Positions 49,320 to 58,253 of a stretch of DNA of 64,000 bases are shown in pieces. Every line of letters begins with the position of its first letter. Positions within the stretch are counted from its first letter, which is position 1. Origin of the DNA: Bdellovibrio bacteriovorus. GTDB taxonomy: Bacteria; Bdellovibrionota; Bdellovibrionia; Bdellovibrionales; Bdellovibrionaceae. Location: assembly GCF_002208115.1 (NCBI RefSeq), contig NZ_CP020946.1:2790001-2854000 (forward strand). Reading direction: 5' to 3'. A model generated the notes under the pieces. The model did not search any database. It worked only from the letters and a program-made list of their open reading frames with translations, and was not told the origin of the DNA. Made by a program: the position numbers and the translations under genes.

Positions 49320-49793
49320 ATGACTGTAAAAAACAAGACCCCTGTCCTTGCAAGCTCCCTGTCCGTTGGAGAAATCGCCACCCGCAGTGGCATCTCGGTC
49401 CCGACCTTGCATTTCTATGAATCCAAAGGGCTGATCAAAAGTCATCGCAACAACGGCAATCAACGCCGTTATGACCGCTCGGTTTTGCGTCTGATTTCAA
49501 TAATTAAGATCTCCCAGCACCTGGGAATGAGTCTGGAGCAAATCAAAGATCACCTTTCATCGCTGCCCCAGGATCACGCACCGACGGCGGCGGAATGGAA
49601 GCGACTGACAAAGAAATGGAATGACGACCTTGAAGAGCGCATCAAATTGCTGCAGCTTCTGCAATCACAACTTGCAAGCTGCATTGGGTGTGGCTGCATG
49701 TCATTAAAAGACTGCCCGTTACGAAACCCGGATGACCGTTACGGCAAAAAAGGCACCGGCGCCCAACGCCTGAAAGAACAATGCCGGAAATAA
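49320..49793 (+). CDS. soxR: SoxR redox-sensing regulator
   Basis: 157 residues. SoxR is a MerR-family activator with a [2Fe-2S] cluster that responds to redox-cycling compounds. The N-terminal winged helix (SVGEIATRSGISVPTLHFYESKGLI), the dimer helix and the cluster motif CIGCGCMSLKDCPL are intact. The four cysteines (C-x2-C-x-C-x5-C) match the family. A perfect SoxR box lies 11 bases upstream, so it may repress itself and activate the divergent gene. The transcript is short-leadered, with no strong ribosome site. A shared terminator follows. Confidence 0.96.
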   Translation: MTVKNKTPVLASSLSVGEIATRSGISVPTLHFYESKGLIKSHRNNGNQRRYDRSVLRLISIIKISQHLGMSLEQIKDHLSSLPQDHAPTAAEWKRLTKKWNDDLEERIKLLQLLQSQLASCIGCGCMSLKDCPLRNPDDRYGKKGTGAQRLKEQCRK

Positions 49794-49826
49794 AAAAAGC
49801 CCAGCGGCCATGCCACTGGGCTTTTT
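49793..49826. terminator. Bidirectional terminator
   Basis: An outer stem AAAAAGCCCAG / CTGGGCTTTTT and inner GGC/GCC make a long hairpin, with A and T runs on both sides. It serves soxR and the convergent RND gene. Confidence 0.88.
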
Positions 49827-49837
49827 GCTTTTGGCTT

Positions 49838-52800
49838 TTAGGCCTCCAGGCCCTCTTCACCAACAGCGGCGAAGGCTTGTTTGGTTTTTTCGCGAACCTC
49901 GTCGCGCTTCTTGAATTTATCCATCAGCAGATACACCGCTGGAACAACGAACAAGGTCAGTGCGGTGGAAACCACAACCCCACCGATAAGACAGATCGCC
50001 ATCGGACGCATGGTCTCAGACCCCGCCCCGCGCGCTGTGGCTGACGGAACGGCGGCAGCGACCGTCGCCACCGACGTCATCAGAATCGGACGAAGACGCG
50101 TCGGGCACGCTTCAATCAGCGCATCCAGTGCTTTGCTGGTACCACGGTCACGAACCGTGTTGGTAAATTCAATCAACAAGATGGAATTCTTTTTCACGAT
50201 CCCCATCAACAACAACAAACCGATCATCGAGAACATATTCAAAGACTGCCCCGTGATCAAAAGTGCAAAGAATGCCCCGCTGAAACTAAATGGCAATGCC
50301 ATCAGGATCGTCACCGGATCGATAAAGGAATTGAACTGGCTGGCCAGAACCATGTAGGCGATCACCAGACCCATCACCAAAGCAAAGATCAGGCTTTGGA
50401 AGGACTCTTTAAAGGTCTTCGAGCTTCCGCCCTGATCAATCATATAACCCGGCTCCAGCATCTTCTTCGCCACGTCTTCGATGTAAGCCATCGCCGCCTG
50501 CTGGGAAACGCCCGGCTTCATATTCGCTGTCACCGTGATCGCACGCTGACGGTTGGAACGAGAGATCGACTGCAGGCTCGACGTCTGAACTTCTTTCGTC
50601 ACTCTTGGCAGCGGAATCAGATTTCCGCGGCTGTTACCGACGAACAAAGTTTTGATCTCACCCATCGGATCACCCTGATCCACCAGTTTCAGCTTGATGT
50701 CGTAACGGTGCCCGCCTTGAGGATATTCGCCGGCCTTCACCCCACCAATCAACGCACTGACCGTGGAACCGATGGAGGCAATGCTGACCCCGTGCTGAGC
50801 CGCCGCCAGACGGTCCGGCTGCACCTGAATTTCAGGCATACCCAACAGATAGTTGGAATCCACGTCCACCATCAGTCCGCTGTCGTTCATGGCTTTCATC
50901 ATGTCTTCAGTGTACTTCGCAAGCTTATCCCAGTCTGAACCCAGGATCGTGAACTCGATCGGATAACCACGGCCCCCCGAGAAGCCCTGCTGCGACAAAT
51001 CCATCAGGACCGGACGCATGTCTTCGATCTTGGAAAGATTCTTACGCGCCACCTGCATGAATTCCTGCTGGGACAGAACCTTCCCGGTTTCAGGATCCTT
51101 GCCGCGTTCGTTTTTTTCTTTCATGGTGATAAACATCATCGTCACGTTGGAATCAGAAACACCGCCACCAAAGCCCCCCAGGGCGGCATACACCTGTTTG
51201 ATTTCCGGACGGGACAAGAGCCACGCTTCCGCTTTTTTCGTCTGCTGGTCCGTGTACTGCAGGGACGTTCCCACCGGCATGATCAAACGGGCCATAAAGA
51301 TGCTCTGATCCTGCGCCGGGCTCATTTCCTTGTTCAGGAACTTGATGGAAATAAAGGACACCGCCACAAACACCAGCGAGCCAATCAACACCTTCCACGG
51401 GTGCTGCAAGCTCACTCGCAGCCAGCGGTCGTAACCAATTCGCGTGTTTTCCATCAGAGCTTCAAAGCCCTTGCCCAGTTTGGTTTTTCTTTCACCGTGA
51501 TGAACAAAGCCCGCACAACGCATTGGCGTGATCGTCAAAGACTCCACCAACGACAGGAACACGGCGATAGAGATCGTCACCCCGAACTGCATGAAGAACT
51601 TCCCGATGATACCCTTCATGAAGGCCACCGGCAGGAAGATCGCAATCACGGCCGCAGTGGCGGCCATCGCAGCAAACGAGATCTCGCGCGCGCCCAGGAT
51701 CGCGGACTCAATACGCCCCCGCCCGTTTTCATTGTACCGGAAGATATTTTCCAGAACCATGATGGCATCATCCACGACGATACCGATTGCCAGAGTCAGC
51801 CCCAGCAGCGTGAACGTGTTCAGAGTATAACCCAGGAAGTAAAGACCGATGAAGGCACCCAGCAACGACGTCGGAATCGACAGCAAAACGTTAAACGTCG
51901 CCGACCAGCTTCCCAGGAACATCCAGCACACCAAAGAAGTAAAGATAACCGCCAGAATCAAGTGATGGTTCAGCTCGCCCACGGATTGTTCGATGAACTT
52001 GGTACTGTCAAAGTTCACCTGCAGGTTCATCCCCGGAGGCAGGGTTTTCTGAATGACCGTGATTTGCTCTTTCACCGCACGCGCGACTGACACGGCATTG
52101 GTGCCACGCTGCTTGCGGATCCCCAGCCCCAAAGCGGTTTTCCCGTTGAAGCGGGACATGCGCTCAATCTTGTCCAGGCCCATACTGGCGTCGGCGACCT
52201 GGCGGATCTTAACCATGTTGGTCGGATCAGCAACCGTGACACCCGCACGACGGCTGATCACGATATTGCGGAACTCCTCTTCCGTTTTTGCTTCGCCCAT
52301 GGTGCGAACGTTGAAGGTTTTTTTGTCGGTCTGAATGTAACCACCCGGAAGCTCGGAGTGCTCATTACGGATGGCATCGACCACGTCATTCACAGAGATG
52401 TTATAACGGAGCAGATCTTTCGGACGCACATGCACACGCATCACCGGATCGGTATAACCACCCAGGAAGATGTCCCCGACACCTTCCACCGTGGTGAAGC
52501 GGTCTTTCAGATAGTCACGCGCATAGCGCATCAGGAATTCAGGGTCTTCCTTATCGTAAGTCAGAGCCAGCCAAAGAATCGGCTGATCATCAGGATTGGT
52601 TTTGGAGATGGAGGGAGGGTCCACATCATCCGGAAGCATTCTTTGAATGCCCGAGATTTTCGCCTGCACGTCCTGAACCGCCAGATCGATGTTGCGATCC
52701 AGATCAAATTCCACCGTGATGCTGGCACTGCCGGTTTTACTGCTGGACTTGATGGATTCAATCCCCTCCACAGTCATGAGCGAGGATTCAATCGGATCCA

Positions 52801-52990
52801 CGACCTGGGTTTCCATGACCTCCGGAGCTGCGCCATCAAGGTTGACGCTCACCGTCACGGTTGGGAAATCGACATCCGGCATCTGGCTGACGCCCATGCG
52901 GGAAAACGAAATCAGTCCGAAAATCATCAGACCGAACATCAGCATCCACGCAAATACAGGATTCTTAATAGAAATATCCGACAGTCTCAT
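49838..52990 (-). CDS. RND efflux transporter (AcrB/MdtB family)
   Basis: 1050 residues, full length. RND pumps export drugs or lipids from the periplasm using the proton gradient. The two-fold layout (12 helices, two large periplasmic loops) is present, with TFTLLGLTLAIGIVVDDAIMVLENIFR carrying the two aspartates of the proton relay in helix 4. Later GLLLLMGIVKKNSILLIEF and RPILMTSVATVAAAVPSA are typical of HAE-1. No membrane-fusion protein gene lies beside it. A TolC-like gene lies divergently at 53911. The substrate is unknown. Confidence 0.95.
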   Translation of the reverse strand: MRLSDISIKNPVFAWMLMFGLMIFGLISFSRMGVSQMPDVDFPTVTVSVNLDGAAPEVMETQVVDPIESSLMTVEGIESIKSSSKTGSASITVEFDLDRNIDLAVQDVQAKISGIQRMLPDDVDPPSISKTNPDDQPILWLALTYDKEDPEFLMRYARDYLKDRFTTVEGVGDIFLGGYTDPVMRVHVRPKDLLRYNISVNDVVDAIRNEHSELPGGYIQTDKKTFNVRTMGEAKTEEEFRNIVISRRAGVTVADPTNMVKIRQVADASMGLDKIERMSRFNGKTALGLGIRKQRGTNAVSVARAVKEQITVIQKTLPPGMNLQVNFDSTKFIEQSVGELNHHLILAVIFTSLVCWMFLGSWSATFNVLLSIPTSLLGAFIGLYFLGYTLNTFTLLGLTLAIGIVVDDAIMVLENIFRYNENGRGRIESAILGAREISFAAMAATAAVIAIFLPVAFMKGIIGKFFMQFGVTISIAVFLSLVESLTITPMRCAGFVHHGERKTKLGKGFEALMENTRIGYDRWLRVSLQHPWKVLIGSLVFVAVSFISIKFLNKEMSPAQDQSIFMARLIMPVGTSLQYTDQQTKKAEAWLLSRPEIKQVYAALGGFGGGVSDSNVTMMFITMKEKNERGKDPETGKVLSQQEFMQVARKNLSKIEDMRPVLMDLSQQGFSGGRGYPIEFTILGSDWDKLAKYTEDMMKAMNDSGLMVDVDSNYLLGMPEIQVQPDRLAAAQHGVSIASIGSTVSALIGGVKAGEYPQGGHRYDIKLKLVDQGDPMGEIKTLFVGNSRGNLIPLPRVTKEVQTSSLQSISRSNRQRAITVTANMKPGVSQQAAMAYIEDVAKKMLEPGYMIDQGGSSKTFKESFQSLIFALVMGLVIAYMVLASQFNSFIDPVTILMALPFSFSGAFFALLITGQSLNMFSMIGLLLLMGIVKKNSILLIEFTNTVRDRGTSKALDALIEACPTRLRPILMTSVATVAAAVPSATARGAGSETMRPMAICLIGGVVVSTALTLFVVPAVYLLMDKFKKRDEVREKTKQAFAAVGEEGLEA

Positions 52991-53182
52991 ACATACCCCT
53001 CTAAAGACCGGGACACTGTAGGCAATCCACCCCCATTAGTCATTAGGATTCCTATCAACACAGCGGCTCATAAGGCCTTGATATTAAAGGATTTATAAAG
53101 GCCCCCAAAGGACCACGGGCAGAGGTTGACAGCCCCCAACCCTCGGACTATTCCTGACGCACATTTATTCGGGGAGTGCACT

Positions 53183-53917
53183 ATGAAATGGGGATTTCTG
53201 TTAGCCGTTATTTTCTCTTCTGCGATCTGCAACGCTCAAAGCTTGCGAGACATGGCAGTTGCTGAAGCCAAATACGACGGCCTTGCAAAACAAAGTGCCA
53301 CCGACGCTCAGGTGTCCGGCATGCTGACGCTGAAAGATCCCCGTCCGGAAATCATCACGCGCAACTGGAAGTATTTCGCCGGCTTCTCTGTGCAAAGCTT
53401 CCAGCCCGAAGGCATCGCCACTAAAGATGGCTCCGGTTCCTTTGACATGAGCAAAAACGGCACCACCGTGATGCCGGGTCTTGAACTGGGTGTGATGAGC
53501 CCTGCTCTGCAAACGAAAGCCGTGTTGTGGAAACTGGGCCTGCGCGCCAAAGGTGGCTTCGCGTCTCAAAGCGCCCAGGTGAAACTGGATTCCGGTTATG
53601 AAATCGACGACGCCCGTTTGAACACCATCATGTTCAGCGCAGGTCCCGTGATCAGCATGGGCTGGGAACGCCTGCCTTGGCTTTCTTTGAACGTGTCCCC
53701 GCAGTTCGGAAACATCAGCTACACGCAAAGCAGCTCCAACGATTTTGCCACTTTCAGCAAGTCCGGCGCTTACGAATCCATGAACTATGGAGTCGACGTG
53801 ATGCTGGGTAAGAAATGGTCTGTATTCACTGAATGGTCCCAAAGAACTCTTAAAGACAACAATGAGATCGCACTTCAAAAAGACAACTTTGAGCTAGGAA
53901 CAAAAGTAACATGGTAA
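53183..53917 (+). CDS. Exported outer-membrane barrel-like protein
   Basis: 244 residues from the ATG at 53183, with GGGGAG upstream. A signal peptide (MKWGFLLAVIFSSAICNA) is present. The mature protein is strand-rich with amphipathic repeats (YFAGFSVQSFQ, MPGLELGVMS, WLSLNVSPQFGNISYT, YGVDVMLGKKWSVFTEWSQ) and ends in Trp, a known C-terminal signal for outer-membrane barrels. It overlaps the TolC-like gene by seven bases, so the two are made together. A porin-like or OprF-like role is possible. No specific family is recognised. Confidence 0.75.
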   Translation: MKWGFLLAVIFSSAICNAQSLRDMAVAEAKYDGLAKQSATDAQVSGMLTLKDPRPEIITRNWKYFAGFSVQSFQPEGIATKDGSGSFDMSKNGTTVMPGLELGVMSPALQTKAVLWKLGLRAKGGFASQSAQVKLDSGYEIDDARLNTIMFSAGPVISMGWERLPWLSLNVSPQFGNISYTQSSSNDFATFSKSGAYESMNYGVDVMLGKKWSVFTEWSQRTLKDNNEIALQKDNFELGTKVTW

Positions 53918-55395
53918 AAATCCTTCTTGCACTACTTAGCACGACAACAATCCAGGCAGCGTATGCCCAGCAGGCTCCTGCAAAGAAAGAGATCACGCTG
54001 ACTCAAAAAGATGTGGCGGAGCTGGTTTTAAAACAGGGTCTTAAAACCAAGGAAGTCAATTTGAAGTACCAGCAGTTCCGCCTGACTCCGGCGTTGGCGC
54101 TTTCTGCCTATGACTGGGTTCTGAACGCAGAAACCGGTTTTGAGTACGACAAATCCGCAGGTCTTCTTTCCAACTCCACTCCGGTCGAAGCCAAATACGA
54201 ACGTTATCGCACCACCGTGGGCTTGAAAAAACCTTTCACCACCGGGACCACGCTGGGGATTGAGCTGAGCCGTCTTTCCCAACAAGTTGAGTTTGACAGT
54301 GTCGTGACGAATCCTCCGCCGGGCGAGCAGACCTTGGACAGCGCAGGATTGCTTTTGGAACAAGCCCTTTTGGGGAACTTCTTCGGGGTTGCGGACCGTG
54401 GCACCGTGAATGCGGCCGAACTGACCTATCAGGCAGAAAGCATCAACCGCGCCAACGAACTGGAAGACGTCGTGCTTGAGGCGATCCGTCAGTTCTGGAA
54501 CACTTATGTTGCACAGGAAAATTTCAAAGAATCCGTGGCTTCCCGTGACCGTTATAAAAAACTGGTCGATGCGGTGAAACGCAAAACCTCTTTGGGTTAT
54601 TCCAACCCAGGGGACCTGCCACAGGTTCAGGCGGAGTTTGAAACACGCGAACAAAAAGTTAAAACGTCCTCGACCGAGTATCTGGACAATCTGGAAAATC
54701 TGGTGACGTTGCTTTCTTTGGAACCGGGCACAGAAATCCGCTTCCAGATCCCGGGCAATATCCCGACGGTGCCAAAACTGCCAATGAAAAAAGTGGAAGA
54801 GCTTCGCACCATCCGTTCCCAAAAGCTGAAGGTCGAAGCGGCTCAGGAATCCCTGACGGCGGCGGAATCCTTAAGCTATCCGACGCTGAACTTCGTCGGC
54901 AAGGTTTACACCACCGGTGTGGATGAAAACGCGAACGATGCTTATTCTGACGTCGTGTCTGGCACCCGTCCGAAGTACTACATGGGTCTGAGATTCCAGT
55001 ACAACTTCGGCTCTGACATCCAGAACGAGCAGATCATCAACAAAAAGCTTTCCAAGGATCTTGAATCCACCCGTCTGAGCCGCCAGTTGCTAGAGGCCGA
55101 GGACCTGGAGATCCAAGCTCAGCGTAAAGTACAGTCCACCTATGCCGTGGTGCTGAGCGCAGAAAAACAGAAAGGCTATCGCGAGAAGGCCTCTCAGGAA
55201 CTGAACCGTTCCTACAATCAGGGGCGTACGGACATCTCGATCCTGATCACGGCAATGAACAACTATTTCGACTCGGAAGTTCAATACATGCGCGCCATGG
55301 GTGATTACGCCATTGCGCTGAATGAATGGGCGGCTTCCCGTGACGAATTGATTCCTGACGACGCTTCGTCAGCTGATTACACTGAAAATAAATAA
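53911..55395 (+). CDS. TolC-family outer-membrane efflux protein
   Basis: 494 residues. The signal peptide (MVKILLALLSTTTIQAAYAQ) is followed by long amphipathic helices alternating with strands, as in TolC. The pattern has two tandem halves, with helices such as LEDVVLEAIRQFWNTYVAQENFKESVASRDRYKKLVDAVKRKTSLGYSNPGDLPQVQAEFETREQKVK shortened here to its character: charged coiled-coil. It overlaps the upstream barrel-like gene by seven bases, and a lipoprotein gene follows by 14. It likely forms the outer duct for the divergent RND pump, but a membrane-fusion protein is not nearby. Confidence 0.87.
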   Translation: MVKILLALLSTTTIQAAYAQQAPAKKEITLTQKDVAELVLKQGLKTKEVNLKYQQFRLTPALALSAYDWVLNAETGFEYDKSAGLLSNSTPVEAKYERYRTTVGLKKPFTTGTTLGIELSRLSQQVEFDSVVTNPPPGEQTLDSAGLLLEQALLGNFFGVADRGTVNAAELTYQAESINRANELEDVVLEAIRQFWNTYVAQENFKESVASRDRYKKLVDAVKRKTSLGYSNPGDLPQVQAEFETREQKVKTSSTEYLDNLENLVTLLSLEPGTEIRFQIPGNIPTVPKLPMKKVEELRTIRSQKLKVEAAQESLTAAESLSYPTLNFVGKVYTTGVDENANDAYSDVVSGTRPKYYMGLRFQYNFGSDIQNEQIINKKLSKDLESTRLSRQLLEAEDLEIQAQRKVQSTYAVVLSAEKQKGYREKASQELNRSYNQGRTDISILITAMNNYFDSEVQYMRAMGDYAIALNEWAASRDELIPDDASSADYTENK

Positions 55396-55409
55396 TAAGA
55401 GGGGTTACC

Positions 55410-56336
55410 ATGTTGAAAAAACTAATTCTTGCAGCGACGGTTCTAAGCCTTGCCGCGTGCGCCTTTGATCAGGACAAAAACGCCGGCAAACAGCGCGAGA
55501 TCGAGCAAAACGGAAAGTTGCAACAGACTTACAAACCAGTGATCGGCACTTACGTGGGCCAAATCACGACCGCTGACGGCACTCAGGATCTGGAAGTGAA
55601 ATTCTTCGAACTGAAAGTCGATAACGGCGCGAAAAACTCTGACGGTTCCACCCGCTTGCACTCCACTCTTTATGCAACTTACAAGCGCATCAATCCGGCA
55701 GGCGAAAGTTACGATTTTGTTGTTGGTTTCGCTCCGGAAACCGGCGACCTGACTTTGGTGAACGTAAAAGACATCAAATCTTTGGGCCGTGACGAAATCC
55801 AGACTGTGGACGCTAAAATCAGCGGCAACAACATCCTGGGTGAAGCCAAGGCGATCTCGGGCCCGAAAGGTATCGTCAAACTTTCCTTGAAAGCGCGTGA
55901 AAATGAATCCACGGGTGGCGGCAAGGAAGAGTTTGCTTACTATGAAAGACTGCGCGCGCAACTGACCGCGATTTCCGGAACTTACGTGGGCCAGATGGAT
56001 CAGGGCAACTCCGGTCCGGTAAAGGGTGTTGTGGGCATCACATTGCGCCTTTACGTTCAGGAAACTGTGAAGGAAGGATCTACCGTGACCATTCCTCGTC
56101 TGATGGGTGAATTGAACCGCGCGGACGATCCAGGCCACACGGCGGACCTGACCTTGACGGGTGTTTACGAAGCGGACCTGGCTGAGCCACGCCTGACTTT
56201 GACCGGCAAACCGGCTCGCGATCTGAATTCAAAATTTGAAGCGGCTATTTATGGCAAACTTGTAAATGGTGTTTTGGAAGGCGCTCTGACATCTAATTAC
56301 TCCATGTCAGGCAAGCTGATCCTGAAAAAACAATAA
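55410..56336 (+). CDS. Lipoprotein with two GTYVGQ modules, function unknown
   Basis: 308 residues. The lipobox SLAAC (Cys17) marks it as a lipoprotein. Two modules each begin with GTYVGQ (residues ~47 and ~190), which suggests an internal duplication of a beta-barrel or lipocalin-like domain of ~140 residues. No catalytic motif is visible. It lies 14 bases after the TolC-like gene and before a small exported protein, so it may assist the outer-membrane complex. Function is unknown. Confidence 0.78.
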   Translation: MLKKLILAATVLSLAACAFDQDKNAGKQREIEQNGKLQQTYKPVIGTYVGQITTADGTQDLEVKFFELKVDNGAKNSDGSTRLHSTLYATYKRINPAGESYDFVVGFAPETGDLTLVNVKDIKSLGRDEIQTVDAKISGNNILGEAKAISGPKGIVKLSLKARENESTGGGKEEFAYYERLRAQLTAISGTYVGQMDQGNSGPVKGVVGITLRLYVQETVKEGSTVTIPRLMGELNRADDPGHTADLTLTGVYEADLAEPRLTLTGKPARDLNSKFEAAIYGKLVNGVLEGALTSNYSMSGKLILKKQ

Positions 56337-56367
56337 TCCTGCAAAGGATTAACCAAGGAGATTTGAG

Positions 56368-56670
56368 ATGAAGAAACTACTGGTGATTGCAATTGGATTC
56401 GTGATTGCCGGATTCACGACTCAGCCTGCTCTGGCACTGAGTGTGCCTTCGGTGGTTGATTCTGTGGAATACACCTACAACGTTCAGTGTTCCTTTTCTC
56501 ATTTCTCGAAAAACGAATTCTGCTTCAACTACATCTGCAAGTACAAAAAGTACTATGTGTGTGAAGGTGACCAAGGGGTTCTGGATCTGATCCTGAACAT
56601 CAAAACCGTTCGATATCCAAATGAAACGGCGAAAGAAGACGTCACCAACTACAGCGTACAACCAAGATAA
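56368..56670 (+). CDS. Small exported protein with Cys pairs
   Basis: 100 residues with AAGGAG upstream and a signal peptide (MKKLLVIAIGFVIAGFTTQPALA). The mature part has four cysteines (CSFSHF, CFNYICKYKKYYVC) that could form two disulfides, so it is periplasmic or secreted. No family is recognised. It is the last gene of the barrel-TolC-lipoprotein group and is followed by a strong terminator. Confidence 0.72.
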   Translation: MKKLLVIAIGFVIAGFTTQPALALSVPSVVDSVEYTYNVQCSFSHFSKNEFCFNYICKYKKYYVCEGDQGVLDLILNIKTVRYPNETAKEDVTNYSVQPR

Positions 56671-56699
56671 AAAAGGGGCTTTGCAAGCCCCTTTTTTCT
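56668..56699 (+). terminator. Rho-independent terminator
   Basis: A perfect stem (AAAAGGGGCTT with AAGCCCCTTTT, small TGC loop) is followed by six T. It lies right after the small cysteine protein and near the end of the convergent DUF1254 gene. Confidence 0.9.
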
Positions 56700-56705
56700 T
56701 TCTGC

Positions 56706-58172
56706 CTATCGCAGACTCAGACCCGTCGCGGGCTGCACCTGCTGCACTCCAGGCATTCGCCACTGATGACTGAGAACTTCGTCCTTCGGCCAGTACAAAC
56801 GCATCAGCAAATTGAAATCATCCCCCGCCGGCGCCGGCAGCCAGTTGGCCACCTTGCTGGCCTCAGGACGTTCGCTTTGGATGTAAATCTCCAGTGACCC
56901 GTCCTTGCCGTATTTCAACTTGTCACGATCCCCAAGAGCGTATCGGTTCAGGGGATTTTTCACGAAGTTCTGTTTTGAATTGTACATTGTCAGCGACCAG
57001 AACGCCCGGACCGGAGGCAACTGCCCCTTGGCAAAGCGCAGGGTGTATTTGTTATCCCCTTTCAAAGGCATGCCGTTGGCATCCACTGAAGCGCGCGGAT
57101 AGACCGCATCCTGGGGAAGATTCGCACCTAAAAAATATTTGGCGACATAGGCTCTGTTTTCGTAATCGGCACCATAGGCCCCCATGTGATAGGAATACAC
57201 CCAGCCCGCACTGACCTCCACGCCCGGAGGCGCCTGATTCAGGGCCACGATTTTTTCCAACGCCATCTTCGCCCCGCGATTGAATGCGACTCTCTGAGCA
57301 TCGCTTAAGGCCCGGCCATCAAACTGCCCGGTTTCAGAAATACCCAGTCGTGCCATTTTCTCAACCATGGCAGAATCCTCCGGCTTCGGAGGATTCTGTT
57401 TCAGCAGACTTGCGAATTTTTCCATGAACTCAACCCCGTCCATGGCCTCCACCTGGGCCACCGGCGGTGTTTTCATGTCCACCGTGGAGCTGACCTGACG
57501 AGTGGGGGTGGCGATGACCTCGTTGTCCGACTGCTGCCACGAACTGAGCGTGGTCAGACGGTATTTTTTCTGAATTTCCCGAACTGCGGCAAAATCTTTC
57601 GGCCCGTTGGTTTGGGTGCGCCCGATGATCCATACAGTGTTGGTCGGTGATTTGATCTCAGTAAGACCCGTTGGCAGCTCTCCCCTCCAATCCGGTCCCG
57701 TGATGGCGAAGTCCCCTTTGTGAGACCCTGTGGTGCGCGTGCCCGGCGATGCAAACACATCCGTCCAGGCACTCATCAATTGCATCAGATAGTAGCGCTT
57801 CCCCATTTCCGGCACACTTAAGATGACCGGCTCGCGCGAAAGATCCAGAAATGCAGAGCTGTAAAGTGTGTCGGCGTTGGGACTGACCACTTGGGTGAAG
57901 CTCGCATCAGGGAAGCGGTCCTTGTGCAGGAACTGATTCACCGGTGCCGCATCCGCGGTCACACGGGAAACATTGGTCATCACCTCACGACTGGTTTCAA
58001 CCAAAACCATCGGATAGCCATAGATATAAACCTCTTCCGCCAGCTTCTGGATCTCCGCGGGGCTGGCCGTGGTCTTAACTGATGCGGTTGTTTTTTTCTC
58101 GGAAGAACTACAGGATGCCATCAGCATCCCGGCCGTCAGGACAACGGCCAGATTGACGAATTGGATCTTCAT
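56706..58172 (-). CDS. DUF1254/DUF1214 lipoprotein
   Basis: 488 residues from the ATG at 58172, with AGGAGG upstream; the longer frame is not needed. A lipobox LMASC (near residue 20) marks it as a lipoprotein. The N-terminal DUF1254 part has EEVYIYGYPMVLVETSR and NADTLYSSAFLDLSREPVILSVP; the C-terminal DUF1214 part has PPVRAFWSLTMYNSKQNFVKNPLNRYALGDRDKL. The family is widespread and exported, but its activity is unknown. It stands as its own transcript before uup. Confidence 0.9.
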   Translation of the reverse strand: MKIQFVNLAVVLTAGMLMASCSSSEKKTTASVKTTASPAEIQKLAEEVYIYGYPMVLVETSREVMTNVSRVTADAAPVNQFLHKDRFPDASFTQVVSPNADTLYSSAFLDLSREPVILSVPEMGKRYYLMQLMSAWTDVFASPGTRTTGSHKGDFAITGPDWRGELPTGLTEIKSPTNTVWIIGRTQTNGPKDFAAVREIQKKYRLTTLSSWQQSDNEVIATPTRQVSSTVDMKTPPVAQVEAMDGVEFMEKFASLLKQNPPKPEDSAMVEKMARLGISETGQFDGRALSDAQRVAFNRGAKMALEKIVALNQAPPGVEVSAGWVYSYHMGAYGADYENRAYVAKYFLGANLPQDAVYPRASVDANGMPLKGDNKYTLRFAKGQLPPVRAFWSLTMYNSKQNFVKNPLNRYALGDRDKLKYGKDGSLEIYIQSERPEASKVANWLPAPAGDDFNLLMRLYWPKDEVLSHQWRMPGVQQVQPATGLSLR

Positions 58173-58253
58173 GAGAGCCTCCTTGCTCAACAGCCTATGA
58201 TTGAAGGCGCCCTGAAGATCAGCAATATGTAAGAATGCACCAGCCTCGACCGG

